Assembly: GCA_947595555.1 (NCBI GenBank)
Contig: CANQES010000014.1
Location: 1-20,135, forward strand
DNA from: an uncultured Clostridia bacterium
GTDB taxonomy: Bacteria; Bacillota; Clostridia; TANB77; CAG-508
Length of the DNA: 20,135 bases
Direction of reading: 5' to 3'
Position 1 is the first letter of the stretch. Each line of letters begins with the position of its first letter. The notes beneath the pieces are model-generated. The model did no database searches, was not told where the DNA came from, and saw nothing but the letters and a program-made list of their open reading frames with translations. Made by a program: the position numbers and the translations under genes. This document shows positions 1 to 6,335 of this stretch, in pieces.

Positions 1-84
1 TTACATTATTTTCCAAAAGTGCTGTTTTTAGGACTTTTATTTTTCATGGACTCTTTCCTATATTATTTTTCAACCTTACTCCTC

Positions 85-1269
85 TTAATCTTTGTGACTA
101 CAAATATGTTTTCTAGTTAGTTCCATTAAATCTAGATTTGTAAAACCTTCTACTTGTGTTTTACTTCTATCTTTCTTTAATTCTTCTTTTAATAGTTCTT
201 CTATTTTATCTCTATTATCTTTATTTTTCATGTCAATATAATCAATAATAATAATTCCACCTATATCTCTTAGTCTTAGCTGTTTAGCAATTTCTATTGT
301 TGCCTCTTTATTAACTCTAAATACTGTTTGTTCTAAATTTTGTGTGCCAGTATATTTACCTGTGTTTACATCTATTGCTGTTAATGCTTCTGTTTTGTCA
401 ATAGTAATAAATCCACCGCATTTCAACCAAATTTTTCTATTTTGTGTTTTTTCAATTTGTTTTTTTAAATCATAAACTTCCCATAAATCTTCTTTCTGTT
501 TTATTTCAATTATGGTATTACTGTATTCTTTATTTTCTGCTTTAAACTTTTCTAATTGTTTCTTTGTTTTCATATCATTAACTGTTATTTTTGCAACTGA
601 TTTATCTGCTAAGTCAATTAACATTTTTTCTAGGATATCTTCACTTTTATATAATAACTGTGGTCTTTTTAATGCTGGATTAATACTTGTTTCTATAATA
701 TCATTCCATTTTTTTTCTATTCTTTTTATATCATCAATTAATTCTTGCTCTTTATTTTGTGCAGAAGTTCTAATTATTGCTCCATTTCCTTTTGTTAAAT
801 GTTCTTTTACTAATTTTAAAAGTCGTTTTTGTTCTTTTTCATCCTCAATTTTTTGCGAAACTGTTATGATATCTGTGTTTGGAAGTAATGCAATATATTT
901 GCTTGGTAAATTAATATGTGTAGATACTCTTGCTCCCTTTTTCTCATTACTATCTTTTTTTACTTGTACTAATAATTTTTGATTTGGTTTTAATATTTTA
1001 TTAATTTCCGCTTCTTGTTTTGGAGTTTCTTTAGTTTCATCTACTTTTGGTAATACATCTTTTAAATGAATAAAACTATTTTTTTCTGTACCAATGTCAA
1101 CAAAAGCTGATTGCATTCCATGTATTATGTCTTTTACTATTCCTATATAGATGTTTCCTTCTTTTTTGCTGATGTCATCTTCTCCTTCATAATATTCTAT
1201 TAGTTTTCCATTTTCAATTAAGGCTATTTGCTTTTTTTCTTTTTCCGCCTGTATGATAATTTCTATCAT
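85..1269 (-). CDS. rng: RNase E/G-family endoribonuclease, short at the C-terminus
   Basis: Single-strand-specific endoribonuclease acting in RNA processing and decay. The 394-residue product opens with an RNase E-type N-terminus and an S1-like RNA-binding region (about residues 38-120, with 'GIVKDIIHGMQSAFVDIG'). It carries the catalytic DNase-I-like region with 'ALTAIDVNTGKYTG' and 'GGIIIIDYIDM'. The candidate metal-binding aspartates D300 and D343 lie 43 residues apart, the same spacing as D303/D346 of E. coli RNase E. The protein stops at 'DLMELTRKHICSHKD', just where the family normally continues into the Zn-link CPxC pair and the small dimerisation domain. I read all three frames downstream and found no CPxC there, so the shortening is real in this sequence. 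It lies 17 bases downstream of pth and probably shares its transcript. The 84 bases after its stop, up to the window edge, hold no gene I can support. Confidence 0.9.
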   Translation of the reverse strand: MIEIIIQAEKEKKQIALIENGKLIEYYEGEDDISKKEGNIYIGIVKDIIHGMQSAFVDIGTEKNSFIHLKDVLPKVDETKETPKQEAEINKILKPNQKLLVQVKKDSNEKKGARVSTHINLPSKYIALLPNTDIITVSQKIEDEKEQKRLLKLVKEHLTKGNGAIIRTSAQNKEQELIDDIKRIEKKWNDIIETSINPALKRPQLLYKSEDILEKMLIDLADKSVAKITVNDMKTKKQLEKFKAENKEYSNTIIEIKQKEDLWEVYDLKKQIEKTQNRKIWLKCGGFITIDKTEALTAIDVNTGKYTGTQNLEQTVFRVNKEATIEIAKQLRLRDIGGIIIIDYIDMKNKDNRDKIEELLKEELKKDRSKTQVEGFTNLDLMELTRKHICSHKD

Positions 1270-1286
1270 GCTTGTTCCATCCCTTT

Positions 1287-1844
1287 CTAATTAAATTGAT
1301 TCATTGCTTTATCAATTCCATTTTTTATTATGTCAATTACTGCTTCTTTTGCTAAGTCTGTTCCTTTTTCTAATTTTTCTTTGTCCTCTTCAGCTATTGC
1401 TCCTATAACATATTCAATTAAATTTTGTTTGTTTTCTGGCATTCCAATTCCTACTCTAACTCTTTTAAAGTTTTGAGTATTTAGTTCATTTACTACAGAT
1501 TTCATTCCATTATGCGTTCCCGGTTCTCCTGCTTTTCTTATTTTTATAATTCCTGGTGCAATGTCTATATCATCATAAATAACTATTAATTGCTCTATGC
1601 CTATTTTATAAAATTGAATTATCTCTTTAATACTTTCTCCACTTAGGTTCATATAGGTTTGTGGTTTTAGCAAAATTACTTTTTTGCCTTCAATGTCTCC
1701 AATTCCATAGAGTCCTTTAAATTTGCTTTTTGTTACTTCAATTCCGTATTGTTTTGCTATTTTATTTATAGTATTAAACCCCATATTATGCCTTGTGTTA
1801 CTGTAGTCTGCTTCTGGATTTCCTAATCCTACTATTAAATACAT
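1287..1844 (-). CDS. pth: Peptidyl-tRNA hydrolase
   Basis: Cytoplasmic esterase that releases peptides from prematurely dropped peptidyl-tRNA so the tRNA can be reused. The 185-residue length is normal for bacterial Pth. The N-terminal 'LIVGLGNP' and 'NTRHNMGF' motifs supply the substrate-binding Asn and the catalytic His (H19 here, H20 in E. coli). 'KPQTYMNLSG' and 'IYDDIDI' supply the other conserved Asn and Asp. The usual G-G-H-N-G-x-K-S motif reads 'GEPGTHNGMKS', a mild variant with Thr for the second Gly; the rest of the active site is intact. The ATG is preceded by an AGGA site 9 bases upstream and by a good sigma-A promoter (1881-1909). It is the first gene of a pth-RNase G pair. Confidence 0.97.
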   Translation of the reverse strand: MYLIVGLGNPEADYSNTRHNMGFNTINKIAKQYGIEVTKSKFKGLYGIGDIEGKKVILLKPQTYMNLSGESIKEIIQFYKIGIEQLIVIYDDIDIAPGIIKIRKAGEPGTHNGMKSVVNELNTQNFKRVRVGIGMPENKQNLIEYVIGAIAEEDKEKLEKGTDLAKEAVIDIIKNGIDKAMNQFN

Positions 1845-1880
1845 ATCTCATTTTCCTACTTTCTTTATTTTGTCCTATAT

Positions 1881-1909
1881 ATTTTATCTTGTTTTTAGCT
1901 TTTTTTCAA
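1881..1909 (-). promoter_or_regulatory. Sigma-A-type promoter for pth
   Basis: On the minus strand TTGAAA (-35, 1904-1909) and TAAAAT (-10, 1881-1886) are separated by exactly 17 bases. They sit about 37 bases upstream of the pth ATG. Each hexamer matches the consensus at five of six positions. Confidence 0.7.
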
Positions 1910-1923
1910 GTTTTTTATATATA

Positions 1924-1992
1924 TTATTTTAAGTGAGAATCATACAATTCCTCTGTCACTCTATTTATTATTCCAATTTTTTGTTTCAGTTA
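1924..1992 (-). other. Out-of-frame continuation of the RhuM-like gene
   Basis: The coding signal of the RhuM-like gene seems to continue past its stop (1993-1995). One frame over, from about 2014, it reads 'MSDFDELVTETK'. After the six-A run at 1977-1982 the original frame reads 'IGIINRVTEELYDSHLK' and ends at the TAA at 1924-1926. Losing one A at the run 2019-2023 and gaining one at 1977-1982 would explain both breaks. The joined tail is protein-like and acidic, as a RhuM C-terminus is expected to be. That these segments belong to the gene is an inference; the two frames themselves are seen directly. Confidence 0.5.
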
Positions 1993-2820
1993 CTAACTCA
2001 TCAAAGTCAGACATATAATTTTTCCTAGTTTTACTTGTCTTTCTGCATAATCAAGATACATTGATACTAAATTATTTAATTCAGTAATTTCTTCTTGTGA
2101 AAGGTAATTTTTTGCTATTGTTACATCTGTTTCAAGTATCTTTCCATCTGGTGCATTTTTCCATGTTGTTAGTCCCATATTTTCTTTCTTACTATCAACT
2201 CTACTGTAAATTATTTCAGGAGCAGTCATCCCAGTAATAGCAAAGTGTAGCTTATTTTGAACATTCTTATAAAATTCTTGTGTAGTTTCACTATTTTTAT
2301 CATAATCAAAACTACATTCCTTGTATATATCTGTTATTTTTTGATAAAATCTTCTTTCGCTTGCTCTAATTTCTCTTATTTTTGCTAATAATTCATTAAA
2401 GTAATCTTTGCCAAATTTAGGTCCATTTTTTAGCATCTCACTATTAACAACAAAACCCTTTTTTATATATTCTTTCAATGTTTTTGTTGCCCAAATTCTA
2501 AAATCAGTTGCTTCTTTTGAATTTACTCTGTATCCAACTGCTATAAATGCATCTAAACTATAAAAATTTGTATTATAGTTTTTTCCATCTGAAGCAGTTA
2601 CTCTAATTTTTTGAGTAACTGCTTCTTGCGCTAATTCATCCGTTTTGAAGATATTTTGTAAATGATATGTTATATTATTTTCAGCTACATTAAATAATTT
2701 TGACATTGATTTTTGTGTTAACCAAAAATCTTCTTCATTATATAAAACTTCTACTGATATATTTTCATTATTTTGACTTTGGTATATGATTAAATCTTTT
2801 AAATTTTCTATATTATTCAA
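1993..2820 (-). CDS. RhuM-family protein, 3' end frame-disrupted
   Basis: Member of the RhuM (virulence-associated, Fic/DOC-neighbour) family, named after a Salmonella pathogenicity-island protein of unknown molecular function. Seen: the N-terminal DNA-binding-like segment 'FWLTQKSMSKLFNV' followed by 'ENNITYHLQNIF', the core 'NFYSLDAFIAVGYRVNS' with 'FRIWATKTLKEYIKKGF', and the C-terminal 'IREIRASERRFYQKITDIY' and 'LVSMYLDYAERQ'. These are hallmarks of the family. The 275-residue product is shorter than the roughly 330 residues usual for the family. It ends in 'KLGKIICLTLMS', which looks like out-of-frame read-through after a five-A run. The start is TTG, with an AGGG site 8 bases upstream; no better ATG is available. 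It has its own promoter with a perfect TTGACA box. Such genes are often accessory or mobile, which fits its insertion between core genes. Family confident, function unknown. Confidence 0.85.
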   Translation of the reverse strand: MNNIENLKDLIIYQSQNNENISVEVLYNEEDFWLTQKSMSKLFNVAENNITYHLQNIFKTDELAQEAVTQKIRVTASDGKNYNTNFYSLDAFIAVGYRVNSKEATDFRIWATKTLKEYIKKGFVVNSEMLKNGPKFGKDYFNELLAKIREIRASERRFYQKITDIYKECSFDYDKNSETTQEFYKNVQNKLHFAITGMTAPEIIYSRVDSKKENMGLTTWKNAPDGKILETDVTIAKNYLSQEEITELNNLVSMYLDYAERQVKLGKIICLTLMS

Positions 2821-2870
2821 TTAGCAACCCTACTTTCATATTTAATTTTAGTTTAAGAACTATTGTTTGC

Positions 2871-2899
2871 ATTTTATAATATAATAATTAATATGTCAA
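2871..2899 (-). promoter_or_regulatory. Sigma-A-type promoter for the RhuM-like gene
   Basis: A perfect TTGACA (-35, 2894-2899 on the minus strand) and TAAAAT (-10, 2871-2876) with a 17-base spacer lie about 50 bases upstream of the TTG start. Confidence 0.75.
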
Positions 2900-2965
2900 C
2901 ATTTTTTGTAAAATTTATTCAATATATTTTTTATTGGCATTTCCTTATGTTAATAAAATTGACAT

Positions 2966-2995
2966 TAAAAAACAGCATAGTATAAACTATACTGT
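2966..2995 (-). terminator. Intrinsic terminator of spoVG
   Basis: The arms ACAGTATAGT and ACTATGCTGT (minus strand) form a 10-pair stem with one G-U pair and a four-base loop. A run of six T follows. It lies 25 bases after the spoVG stop and isolates spoVG from the RhuM-like gene. Confidence 0.88.
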
Positions 2996-3020
2996 ATGGA
3001 AAAATTTTACCATTTATTAA

Positions 3021-3296
3021 TTATTCAGCTGCTGATTCCTCTGTTTCTGGAGCTTCATAAGCTTCTAGGATAGCTTTTTGAATTTTCTCTCTTGTTTCAG
3101 CATTGATTGGATGAGCTATATCTTTGAATTCTCCGTTTGGAGTTTTTCTGCTTGGCATAGCTATGAATAATCCATTTTGGCTTTCGATAACTTTAATGTC
3201 GTGTACTGCAAACTCATTATCGAATGTTACAGAAGCAACAGCTTTCATTCTGTTCTCTGAATTTACTTTTCTTAAACGTACATCTGTGATTTGCAT
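3021..3296 (-). CDS. spoVG: Septation regulator SpoVG
   Basis: Small site-specific nucleic-acid-binding regulator. In Bacillus it affects asymmetric septation and spore cortex formation, and homologues in other Firmicutes regulate gene expression. The 91-residue product is the full family length. It shows the near-invariant start 'MQITDVRLRKVNSENRMKA', then 'SVTFDNEFAVHDIKVI', 'GLFIAMPSRKTPNGEFKDIAHPI' and an acidic C-terminal tail. The ATG follows an AGGTG site 8 bases upstream. It is monocistronic: a consensus sigma-H promoter in front (3370-3398) and a strong terminator behind. A hairpin-forming inverted repeat (3335-3364) would lie at the very start of the transcript. It is divergent from murC. 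Confidence 0.98.
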   Translation of the reverse strand: MQITDVRLRKVNSENRMKAVASVTFDNEFAVHDIKVIESQNGLFIAMPSRKTPNGEFKDIAHPINAETREKIQKAILEAYEAPETEESAAE

Positions 3297-3334
3297 TCTA
3301 AGTGCACCTACCTTCCTTCAGTTTTTATATTATT

Positions 3335-3364
3335 TTGTACATATAGCTTGTATCTTATGTACAA
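3335..3364. repeat. Inverted repeat at the 5' end of the spoVG transcript
   Basis: TTGTACATA (3335-3343) and TATGTACAA (3356-3364) are perfect 9-base inverted arms separated by 12 bases. The spoVG -10 element lies just beyond it (3370-3378). The right arm therefore coincides with the expected transcription start, and the repeat could form a 5'-terminal RNA stem-loop or a dyad operator. Confidence 0.6.
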
Positions 3365-3369
3365 TTATA

Positions 3370-3398
3370 TTATTCTCCATAAAATTTGTTTTTCCTTC
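3370..3398 (-). promoter_or_regulatory. Sigma-H promoter of spoVG
   Basis: The minus strand reads GAAGGAAAA (-35), an 11-base spacer, then GGAGAATAA (-10). This agrees at every position with the Bacillus sigma-H consensus as I know it (RnAGGAwWW and RnnGAATWW). Bacillus subtilis spoVG is a classical sigma-H gene, so promoter type and gene agree. Confidence 0.85.
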
Positions 3399-3494
3399 TT
3401 TTTTTTACAAAAAAATTAAATTTTATTCTTTGTAACATTTTTCTTTCCTATTAATATACTATACTTGAAACATAATAATATTTTGTTAAAACTA

Positions 3495-3523
3495 TTGAAT
3501 TTTTAGCCATATCATTATATAAT
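3495..3523 (+). promoter_or_regulatory. Sigma-A-type promoter for murC
   Basis: TTGAAT (3495-3500) and a perfect TATAAT (3518-3523) are separated by 17 bases and end 30 bases upstream of the murC ATG. Confidence 0.8.
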
Positions 3524-3553
3524 TTACCTGTTATCAAAAGGGAGTGTTTTGAA

Positions 3554-4936
3554 ATGCCAAATATTGATTCAATAAAAAAATATAAAAATATTCATATGAT
3601 AGGAATTGGCGGTGTAAGTATGAGTGGAATTGCCGCTATTCTAAAAAATTGGGGATTTCATGTTACAGGTTCTGATTGGGCAAAATCAGAAAGTACAGAT
3701 AAATTAAATGAATTAGGAATAAAAGTTGTAATTGGTCACAGCTTAGAAGATGTTGCTACTGCTGATGTAGTAGTTTATTCTGCTGCAATTAAACAAGATG
3801 ATCCAGACATGCTAGAAGCAAAAAGATTACATATCCCAACTATTGAAAGAGCAGACTTTCTAGGCGAATTAACTCGTTGTTATAAAGATACCATTTGTAT
3901 TTCTGGTACACATGGGAAAACAACTACAACATCTATGATGTCTTTATGTTTCATAGAAGCTTTACAAGACCCTAGTATTCAAGTTGGTGCTTTTTTAAAA
4001 CAAATTAATGGTAATTATTTGGTTGGGCATAGTGAACATTTTATTATTGAAGCTTGCGAATATGTAGAAAGCTTTTTAAAGTTTAGTCCAAAAGCAGAAA
4101 TTATCTTAAATATTGATAATGATCATTTAGATTATTTTAAAACATTTGAAAATATAAAAAATGCTTTTATTAAATATGTTAAACTTTTGCCTGACAGTGG
4201 TATATTAGTTACTAATGCAGATGATACAAACTGTTTAGATTTAATTAGCTATACAAATGCTAAATCTATCACTTATGGTTTAAAAAACAAAGAAGCTAAT
4301 TATTATGCTGAAAATATTACTTTTGACTCGGACGGTTTTCCTCAATTTGATGTTTATCATGATGGTGCTCATTTTGATACATTAAAACTATCTATTCCTG
4401 GTATTCATAATGTGTCAAATGCACTAGCATGCATTGCTTTATGCACAGAATATGGCATTGAAAAAAATACAATAAAATCTGCCTTGCTAAAATTTACTGG
4501 TGCTCATAGAAGATTTGAATTTAAAGGAAAAATAAATAATTCTGTTAGTGTATATGACGATTATGGTCACCATCCTACTGAAATTTTAGCAACAGCACAA
4601 TCTTTATCAAATAAAACTTTTCATGAATCTTGGGTTATTTTTCAACCACATACTTATAGCAGAACCAAAAACTTATTAGATGATTTTGCTAATGCGTTGT
4701 TAAGTTATAATCATATTGTAGTTTTAGATGTTTATGCTGCTAGAGAAAAAAATACTTATGGTATTAGTTCTAAAGATTTAGTTGATAAGATTCATTCTTT
4801 AGGAAAAAATGCTGAATATATACCAGATTTTAAAGAATGTGTTTCTTATATAAAAAGCCACGTTGCTGAAAACGATATTGTTCTAACTCTTGGTGCTGGC
4901 ACTGTAACAGATATTGGTCCTATGCTAATTCAATAG
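3554..4936 (+). CDS. murC: UDP-N-acetylmuramate--L-alanine ligase
   Basis: Cytoplasmic ATP-dependent ligase that adds L-alanine to UDP-MurNAc, the first amino-acid step of peptidoglycan stem-peptide synthesis. The 460-residue length is typical. The N-terminal Rossmann region has 'HMIGIGGVSMSGIA' (about residues 14-27). The ATP loop is 'GTHGKTTTT' at 118-126. The central domain has 'EACEYVESFL' (166-175) and 'NIDNDHLDYF' (186-195), and the C-terminal domain starts near 'GAHRRFEFKG' and contains 'VYDDYGHHPTEI'. All expected motifs are present. The ATG follows a GGGAG site 9 bases upstream. It is the only pre-SASP plus-strand gene, has its own promoter, and ends 7 bases before a very long inverted repeat shared with convergent spoIVB. 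Confidence 0.98.
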   Translation: MPNIDSIKKYKNIHMIGIGGVSMSGIAAILKNWGFHVTGSDWAKSESTDKLNELGIKVVIGHSLEDVATADVVVYSAAIKQDDPDMLEAKRLHIPTIERADFLGELTRCYKDTICISGTHGKTTTTSMMSLCFIEALQDPSIQVGAFLKQINGNYLVGHSEHFIIEACEYVESFLKFSPKAEIILNIDNDHLDYFKTFENIKNAFIKYVKLLPDSGILVTNADDTNCLDLISYTNAKSITYGLKNKEANYYAENITFDSDGFPQFDVYHDGAHFDTLKLSIPGIHNVSNALACIALCTEYGIEKNTIKSALLKFTGAHRRFEFKGKINNSVSVYDDYGHHPTEILATAQSLSNKTFHESWVIFQPHTYSRTKNLLDDFANALLSYNHIVVLDVYAAREKNTYGISSKDLVDKIHSLGKNAEYIPDFKECVSYIKSHVAENDIVLTLGAGTVTDIGPMLIQ

Positions 4937-4943
4937 TACTGAC

Positions 4944-5038
4944 AGCCCATTTGTAGTTTGACTTTTACACCAGAAGCCATACATTAGACATTAAAAGATG
5001 TATTGCTTACGGTGTAAAAGTCAAACTACAAATGGGCT
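4944..5038. repeat. Long near-perfect inverted repeat between convergent murC and spoIVB
   Basis: The outer arms 4944-4971 and 5011-5038 are perfect 28-base complements (left arm begins AGCCCATTTGTAG, right arm ends CTACAAATGGGCT). Inside, AAGCCATACAT and ATGTATTGCTT extend the stem with one mismatch, leaving a loop of about 13 bases. The repeat fills nearly the whole gap between the two stop codons. It could act as a two-way transcription terminator, although T-runs after either arm are short (TTT on the plus strand). Its length is far beyond a usual terminator and recalls a MITE-like palindromic element. I see no target-site duplication. Confidence 0.9.
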
Positions 5039-5049
5039 TTCTGCATTAA

Positions 5050-6276
5050 CTAATTTACTTCTTTTGATTGTTTTAGCATTATATCTCCAAAAACAGCATA
5101 ACCTTCTTGCGGATTATTTACTAGTACATGAGTCACTGCTCCTACAAATTTACCATTTTGTATTACTGGTGACCCTGACATTCCTTGAATAATTCCTCCT
5201 GTTTTTTCTAATAATCTTTCATCTGTTACTTTTATTTGCATACTCTTATTATCATAATTATTTTCTTTAAAGATTTTTTGAATCTCTATGTCATACTCTT
5301 GCACTTTTTGATTATCTAAACTGCATAAAATCGTTGCTTTCCCTAGCTTTATTTCATCTCTTAATGCAACTTCCATTTCTTTCGATGTATCAACATTTAA
5401 TACAGATAAATTATCAACAGTTCCATAAATTCCAAATCTACTATTTTTATAAATTGTTCCTATATTTTTCTGATTATCAACAGTCCCTTGAATTTTTCCT
5501 GGCTGTCCACTTTCTCCTTTTGTAATATTCAATATCCTTGTTGTTACAAATTCTCCTGAAGCAATATTAATTAATTCTTCCGTATCAATATCGGTAATAC
5601 CATGACCTAAAGCTCCAAAGCGTTTTGTTGCTGGTTCATAGAATGTTACTGTACCTACTCCTGCCGCACTATCTCTAACCCATAAACCTAATTTATATTC
5701 TTTATTACTGGTTTCCACTGGGGCAATACTACATTCTTTAGTTTCTTCTTCTTGAATGTATTTTATTTTTACGGGTTCTCCTTGTGCTTTGTTAACTGTT
5801 TTTATTAATTCTTCTGTTGAACTAATATCAATTCCATTAATTTGTGTAATAGTATCTCCTTCTTTTATTCCACTATTTTCATATGGTCGATATGTTTTAT
5901 GGTCAATTCCTTCGATTTCTGACATTCCTACTACTAACACTCCACTTGTATATAATTTAACTCCTGCTATATTCCCAACTGGAATAACTGTCGTCCTAGG
6001 AAGTACATCTACTTCTACTTCTTTTACAAAAAGTTTATCAAATAAACTAACTTGTAATGTGGCTTTTCCTGGCTTTTGTGTCACTTCTTTATAATTTGAG
6101 ACAGTTTCAATAGTTTGTGAATTAAATTTTATATCTAATCCTAATATGGTGTTTAACACGATATTTTCTCCTTCAAAGATAACTAATTCGTTTGGCATGT
6201 TTTCAATTGCTATCGTGTAAACATATATTAACATTAAAAAAAATACTAATAATAGCTTTTTTATTGTTTTTTTCAT
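5050..6276 (-). CDS. spoIVB: SpoIVB serine peptidase (S55 family)
   Basis: Forespore-made, exported serine protease. In Bacillus it cuts SpoIVFA and so triggers pro-sigma-K processing in the mother cell. The 408-residue product starts with a signal-anchor helix (about residues 7-24). A PDZ domain lies at about 110-175 ('SGVLVVGMSEIEG', 'GIKEGDTITQINGIDI'), followed by the S55 domain with 'GALGHGITD' and 'GGIIQGMSGSPVIQ'. H225, D352 and S367 form a complete triad with the same spacing as H236/D363/S378 of B. subtilis SpoIVB. The ATG is 6 bases after AAGGAG. A sigma-G-type promoter lies in the 59-base gap upstream. No terminator separates it from the pilus-like operon ahead of it, so it may also receive read-through. 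Confidence 0.97.
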   Translation of the reverse strand: MKKTIKKLLLVFFLMLIYVYTIAIENMPNELVIFEGENIVLNTILGLDIKFNSQTIETVSNYKEVTQKPGKATLQVSLFDKLFVKEVEVDVLPRTTVIPVGNIAGVKLYTSGVLVVGMSEIEGIDHKTYRPYENSGIKEGDTITQINGIDISSTEELIKTVNKAQGEPVKIKYIQEEETKECSIAPVETSNKEYKLGLWVRDSAAGVGTVTFYEPATKRFGALGHGITDIDTEELINIASGEFVTTRILNITKGESGQPGKIQGTVDNQKNIGTIYKNSRFGIYGTVDNLSVLNVDTSKEMEVALRDEIKLGKATILCSLDNQKVQEYDIEIQKIFKENNYDNKSMQIKVTDERLLEKTGGIIQGMSGSPVIQNGKFVGAVTHVLVNNPQEGYAVFGDIMLKQSKEVN

Positions 6277-6304
6277 AAAAAACTCCTTACAATTTCGCTA
6301 TAAT

Positions 6305-6334
6305 TAGTATTCACTTTTATTTTTATTTTATTCA
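6305..6334 (-). promoter_or_regulatory. Sigma-G-type (forespore) promoter of spoIVB
   Basis: The minus strand has TGAATA (6329-6334), a 17-base spacer and AATACTA (6305-6311), close to the sigma-F/G patterns TGAATA and CATACTA (six of seven in the -10). It ends about 28 bases before the spoIVB ATG. The -35 sits immediately after the upstream gene's stop codon. Confidence 0.7.
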
Positions 6335-6335
6335 T

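Noticed and set aside
15..41. AAAAGT/ACTTTT hairpin as a terminator of the RNase E/G gene
   Set aside because: Only six A/T-rich pairs with a G-G mismatch above and no T-run on the minus strand; too weak to call.
512..982. Plus-strand open frame opposite the RNase E/G gene
   Set aside because: It mirrors a strongly recognised gene, has no ribosome site, and its Phe/Ser-rich hydrophobic product is typical of the antisense of Lys/Glu-rich coding DNA.
4998..5192. Plus-strand open frame starting in the long palindrome
   Set aside because: It runs antisense to the conserved SpoIVB active-site region and its Leu-rich product resembles no protein; the palindrome explains the start.
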